Assembly: GCA_002373815.1 (NCBI GenBank)
Contig: DFKH01000019.1
Span: 1 to 8,525, forward strand
Direction: 5' to 3'
From: Alphaproteobacteria bacterium UBA3650
GTDB taxonomy: Bacteria; Pseudomonadota; Alphaproteobacteria; CAAHEQ01; UBA3637
Length of the DNA stretch: 8,525 nt
Under the pieces are notes generated by a model. It was not told where the DNA came from and did no database searches. It worked only from the letters and a program-made list of their open reading frames with translations. Of the stretch, positions 5,759 through 8,525 are shown one piece after another. Every line of letters starts with the position of its first letter. Positions within the stretch are counted from its first letter, which is position 1. A program made the translations under genes and the position numbers.

Positions 5759-7621
5759 AATATTTGACGCAGCATATTCAATCGCACCCTTAAGATATTG
5801 GGGAATCAACGGAATAATTAAGCCTTTATCTTTTTTCTCCAATTCTACTGCAAAATATTGCGCAAATTCAGCTTTAGAAATCTCTTTATGGTAGAAAAAA
5901 GAATAAACATATGTAGCCTTTTCCTCTATAGTCTTGAAAGACTCGTATTTCGTTTTAAATTCACGGCTTTTCTCTTTACAAGATTTTTCATCATCATACA
6001 TAAGCAAAGCTATTACATCCAGCATATATTCACCCAAACCAGATGCCGCTAATTCATATTCTAATGTCCATTGAGACCCAACGAATGTTTGGACATTTTG
6101 ACCATCAGCACGCTCTTTTATTCTTTCTAGAAATGCCGCCTTATCCGAAATTTCACTTTCAATTTTCCATTTTCTATTTGTCGGCCATGATGCCATATTT
6201 TCCAATGTATATTTTGGATCAGTACAAACGCCAAGTGCACAATCCGGCATTACATCCCTATCTGTAATACAAGCAACAGGAATTCGTACCACATCGCCTT
6301 CTTTTCGTTGGAAAATTCTGGCATATCGTCGGAGCCCCGTACTTCTCACATTAACAATAGAAATGCCATAATCAGTTAAATTTTTTCCAATAATTTTGGC
6401 AATAGAAGGCAATAAGAGTTCTTCTCCAGGGCCCTCAACTATTATAACCCCTTTTGCAAAGAAAAGATTCGCCTTTGTCGCATCAAGATATCTTTGCAAA
6501 TACTCATAATCATCATCATCTAAATTCGTATACCCTTTACTCATAGGATAAGCTTTTTTATCTTGAATTAGAATCAAATTTTTCAAATCAACAACAGATG
6601 TCAATAAAGGGGAATGCGTTGTTATAAATATTTGTTGATTTGGAGTCATATTTTGAATTGACTGTATCAATTTTAATTGTCGTTGCGCATGCAGATGAGC
6701 TTCAGGTTCTTCAATTAAAAGAAAAGAACTAAATCCATCATCGGCTTTATTCAAAAGCATTTCACAAGCCATATACATAAGATTACTTGTGCCAAGCCCA
6801 ACTGATACATTAGACAATGATTCTTGCAAGTCCGCTTTTAAATCTAATTTTTCCAAAAGCCGCTTGACCTTCAACGAGGAATTTGACGAATTATCAGATA
6901 CTGTAATACGTGTTCTCAAATTTTCTTGATTAAGCAATAATTTATCTTTTAGAAGGTTTCCTATTTCGTCATTTGCGTTTGTTATGGATTGTTTTTGTTC
7001 GACAAGATAATTTGACAAATCAACAATTCCAGAAAGCGACAATTCCGTTATTTTCTGTTCAATATTATCTTTATCAAAATCATCTCCTGCATTAACATTC
7101 TCTATGTTATTGAGTATTTGTGAAAGTCTAGAGTTTCGTCCAGATTTCATTTGCGTATGCGCATCTCGTAACGCGCGAAGATAGGTTACCTCCAGACGTT
7201 CTTTTGCCTCTGCAGATGGTTGCAGAATATCCGCATTTCTACCACATGATATGGACGATATTAAGCGAGTCTTTTTTGAAAATTGATTCTTTTTTCCACA
7301 ATAATTGATAAAAAGAACTGGTTTCTTGTCGTCATCGTAAGATAAGCACTCTAAAAAACAAGCCTGTTCATCATTTGTAAGGTCCTCGAATTTTAACTTA
7401 ATAGAAATCTCTTTTGAGGTATCTTCATTAAAGAAATCAGACTCTTCTATTTTTATCCAGCCTTGATCAGTTGTTCCTAACGCATAACGAATAGCATCAA
7501 GAACAGAAGTTTTCCCACAATCATTTTCACCTATTAGGACATTCAATCCTTTATTAAACTTAAAAGTGGCCGCATGTTCAAAACCGCGAAAATGTTCTAT
7601 GGTTAATGACGACAAATACAT
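5756..7621 (-). CDS. gajA: Gabija protein GajA, OLD-family ATPase with TOPRIM nuclease
   Basis: The 621-aa product has an ABC-type ATPase half: Walker A GENDCGKTS (31-39), a degenerate signature around SVGLGTSN (273-280), Walker B with LLIEEPEAHLH (301-311) and switch histidine in TTHS (334-337). A TOPRIM half follows, with RYLDATKANLFF leading to VIIVEGPGEELLLP (E396), then TDRD (D454, D456) and TLEYEL (E521). This is the OLD class 2 architecture of GajA, a site-specific DNA endonuclease held inactive by ATP and released when nucleotides fall during phage infection. It acts in a complex with GajB. Start choice: an in-frame GTG at 7630 exists, but ATG 7621 lies six bases after AGGTG (7632-7628) and gives MYLSSLTIEHFRGF, the usual family start. 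It is slightly longer than the 578-aa B. cereus protein, and all visible catalytic residues are present. gajB begins 9 bp after its stop. Confidence 0.94.
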   Translation of the reverse strand: MYLSSLTIEHFRGFEHAATFKFNKGLNVLIGENDCGKTSVLDAIRYALGTTDQGWIKIEESDFFNEDTSKEISIKLKFEDLTNDEQACFLECLSYDDDKKPVLFINYCGKKNQFSKKTRLISSISCGRNADILQPSAEAKERLEVTYLRALRDAHTQMKSGRNSRLSQILNNIENVNAGDDFDKDNIEQKITELSLSGIVDLSNYLVEQKQSITNANDEIGNLLKDKLLLNQENLRTRITVSDNSSNSSLKVKRLLEKLDLKADLQESLSNVSVGLGTSNLMYMACEMLLNKADDGFSSFLLIEEPEAHLHAQRQLKLIQSIQNMTPNQQIFITTHSPLLTSVVDLKNLILIQDKKAYPMSKGYTNLDDDDYEYLQRYLDATKANLFFAKGVIIVEGPGEELLLPSIAKIIGKNLTDYGISIVNVRSTGLRRYARIFQRKEGDVVRIPVACITDRDVMPDCALGVCTDPKYTLENMASWPTNRKWKIESEISDKAAFLERIKERADGQNVQTFVGSQWTLEYELAASGLGEYMLDVIALLMYDDEKSCKEKSREFKTKYESFKTIEEKATYVYSFFYHKEISKAEFAQYFAVELEKKDKGLIIPLIPQYLKGAIEYAASNI

Positions 7622-7627
7622 ATTACA

Positions 7628-7632
7628 CACCT
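7628..7632 (-). promoter_or_regulatory. Ribosome binding site deciding the gajA start
   Basis: AGGTG on the minus strand lies six bases before ATG 7621. The alternative GTG at 7630 would sit inside this element and would have no ribosome site of its own, so the ATG is preferred. Confidence 0.65.
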
Positions 7633-7677
7633 GTTACTATAGAGTTTGTTTCATGCCTAATTGGACCCACATAAAAA

Positions 7678-7683
7678 AATATA
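7678..7683 (-). promoter_or_regulatory. Candidate -10 box for gajAB
   Basis: TATATT occurs on the minus strand about 57 bases before the gajA start in a very AT-rich stretch. TTGAAC lies 13 bases further upstream, which is too close for a standard -35 box, so the promoter may rely on a poor -35 sequence. A second candidate, TATAGT (7642-7637), lies closer to the start. Neither is convincing alone. Confidence 0.3.
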
Positions 7684-7748
7684 CCCTATTTTCAAAGTTC
7701 AAGCCTCTTTTTTATTTCACGACATAGCAAAACAAGCATCAAAACTTT

Positions 7749-7769
7749 ATTAAGCACCTCTACCTTAAT
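7749..7769. promoter_or_regulatory. Inverted repeat upstream of gajA, possible operator
   Basis: ATTAAG (7749-7754) and CTTAAT (7764-7769) form six-base arms separated by nine bases. The 21-bp size and position about 130 bp upstream of gajA fit a dimeric regulator site. In AT-rich DNA a six-base arm can arise by chance, and no matching site was found elsewhere in the window. Confidence 0.25.
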
Positions 7770-8092
7770 GAATCTACCCTATTTCGTCTTAACAATGATT
7801 TTCTGAAGCCGTTTAGGAATTTCAGATTTTATCGAAATTATGCAAATTTAGCTAACTATTCGTTTTTCTTCGAACAATTCAAAGTGCGCAACATGCCGCA
7901 CAAATCAATATCTGCTTACACCAAAAGCCTAAATCGTGAAGTTTACAATGATGCTAGCCAAGACGCCCGTTATAACGCCAACAACAAAAAGATATCCCTA
8001 ACCGGGAAAAAACAAAACCGAATCTTGTCGATTTTTGAGCCTATTTCTGTGGAGGCGATAAAGAAAGCGTTGTTTCACCCCAGTCCACGGGG

Positions 8093-8264
8093 AACTGCGG
8101 CCTGCGGTCCATTCAACAAAATATCACTGTTCTGCATCATCGCGAGGGGGCCCGAACCTATAGAAGACAACGAAATGCGGCGCTTGCAACAACCTGTTGT
8201 AAGTTATTCGTAAAAAAGTTAGAAAATTATGCAAATGCTACAAGGGGCTGACATGATATATGGC
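8093..8264 (+). repeat. Right copy of the diverged ~170-bp direct repeat
   Basis: This is the partner of 239-408 in the same orientation, marking the right border of the island. The CAACAAC.TGTTGTAAGTTATT core and the terminal GACAT.ATATATGGC are preserved. The palindrome is slightly degraded here (CAACA-ACC-TGTTG). Conservation concentrated in non-coding motifs, with no shared reading frame, suggests a regulatory or interspersed repeat and not a duplicated gene. Confidence 0.75.
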
Positions 8265-8378
8265 GGGGAAACGGGGGATTTCCGACACAATACGGTTCTT
8301 GACAGGGTTCACAAGAGGCTCATTTGTACTTAGCGCGAATTTAGGCAGAGAAAAAAAGCATTCCTTTCAAAAGAAATC

Positions 8379-8407
8379 TTGACATTATCAAGATAATATC
8401 ATATATT
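8379..8407 (+). promoter_or_regulatory. Strong sigma70-type promoter with internal palindrome
   Basis: TTGACA (8379-8384) and TATATT (8402-8407) are separated by exactly 17 bp: a full consensus -35 and a near-consensus -10. An inverted repeat, ATTATC-AA-GATAAT (8384-8397), sits in the spacer where a repressor would block RNA polymerase. It points out of the window and probably drives whatever lies to the right. An autoregulated gene is a reasonable inference. Confidence 0.65.
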
Positions 8408-8410
8408 ATA

Positions 8411-8525
8411 GAAATCCCCATAGTCAAGGCAGAACAGTCCAAACAGTACGAAGACTGCATCGAAATTTACGCAATTCTTTCCGGTCAGTACTGCAAGGTT
8501 GTTTATTCATACGCCACAAACACAG
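8411..8525 (+). CDS. Possible 5' part of a gene without a visible start codon
   Basis: Downstream of the 8379-8407 promoter, one frame (codon 1 at 8411, GAA ATC CCC) stays open to the window edge and reads like coding sequence, including VKAEQSKQYEDCIEIYAILS then GQYCKVVYSY. There is no in-frame ATG, GTG or TTG. The frame is already open from 8345 across the promoter, also without a start. It could use a rare start, be a 5'-truncated gene, or be an untranslated leader. The other two plus frames are also open over the last 100 bases, so this call is weak. I do not recognise the protein. Confidence 0.25.

Larger units (their letters stand above)
7633..8092. other. AT-rich intergenic region between gajA and the right repeat
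   Basis: This stretch carries the gajA upstream region (candidate -10 boxes, the inverted repeat at 7749-7769) and then DNA without a recognisable gene. An open frame of about 109 codons on the plus strand (7884-8213, GTG start, or ATG 7893) resembles no family I know, has no good ribosome site, and its C-terminal third is the right-hand repeat. I therefore do not call it a gene. No terminator, tRNA or mobile-element end was recognised. Confidence 0.5.

Noticed and set aside
4889..5759. Plus-strand open frames inside gajB
   Set aside because: They lie opposite a long gene with intact helicase motifs and show no domain or ribosome site of their own.
7884..8213. Open frame of about 109 codons on the plus strand between gajA and the right border
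   Set aside because: It has no recognisable family or clear ribosome site, and its C-terminal third is the non-coding repeat, which is read in a different frame in the left copy.
1..8525. Integrase, transposase, CRISPR array or insertion-sequence ends
   Set aside because: No regularly spaced repeats, transposase motifs or terminal inverted repeats were seen; the flanking repeats are direct and diverged.

Overview
The window looks like a defence island from a Gram-negative-type bacterium of moderate GC. I cannot name the organism from sequence. A fibrobacter-like host is only an impression from codon choice and the style of the intergenic DNA. The left edge holds the start of a chromosomal-type polysaccharide glycosyltransferase (DUF1972 family, minus strand, partial). 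Its short leader carries a tRNA-like remnant and a GC-rich hairpin. The right edge holds a strong sigma70-type promoter and the beginning of a possible gene. Between them lies about 7.7 kb of accessory DNA, much of it AT-rich, flanked by two diverged direct repeats of about 170 bp (239-408 and 8093-8264).

The plus-strand half (651-3830) is a tightly spaced four-gene unit. It encodes a 143-aa protein of uncertain family with weak MqsR/RelE-type toxin features, a 220-aa MqsA-like zinc-finger/helix-turn-helix protein, a 137-aa protein resembling the DUF6941 family, and a 539-aa protein ending in a clear PD-(D/E)XK nuclease domain. The order of small toxin-like protein then MqsA-like protein matches mqsRA. 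Following these with a beta-rich small protein and a large nuclease is not an arrangement I recognise, so this is the best candidate for an undescribed system.

The minus-strand half (7621-3827) is a complete Gabija anti-phage system. It has gajA (OLD-family ATPase with TOPRIM nuclease) followed after 9 bp by gajB (UvrD-like SF1 helicase), with all main motifs intact. The two units point at each other and their stop codons overlap by a few bases at 3827-3830, leaving no room for a terminator.

The non-coding stretches hold the two repeat copies, a long hairpin with a T-run at 432-483, a candidate promoter immediately before the first gene, an inverted repeat upstream of gajA, and a promoter with an embedded palindrome near the right end. 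No CRISPR array, transposase, integrase or rRNA gene was seen.
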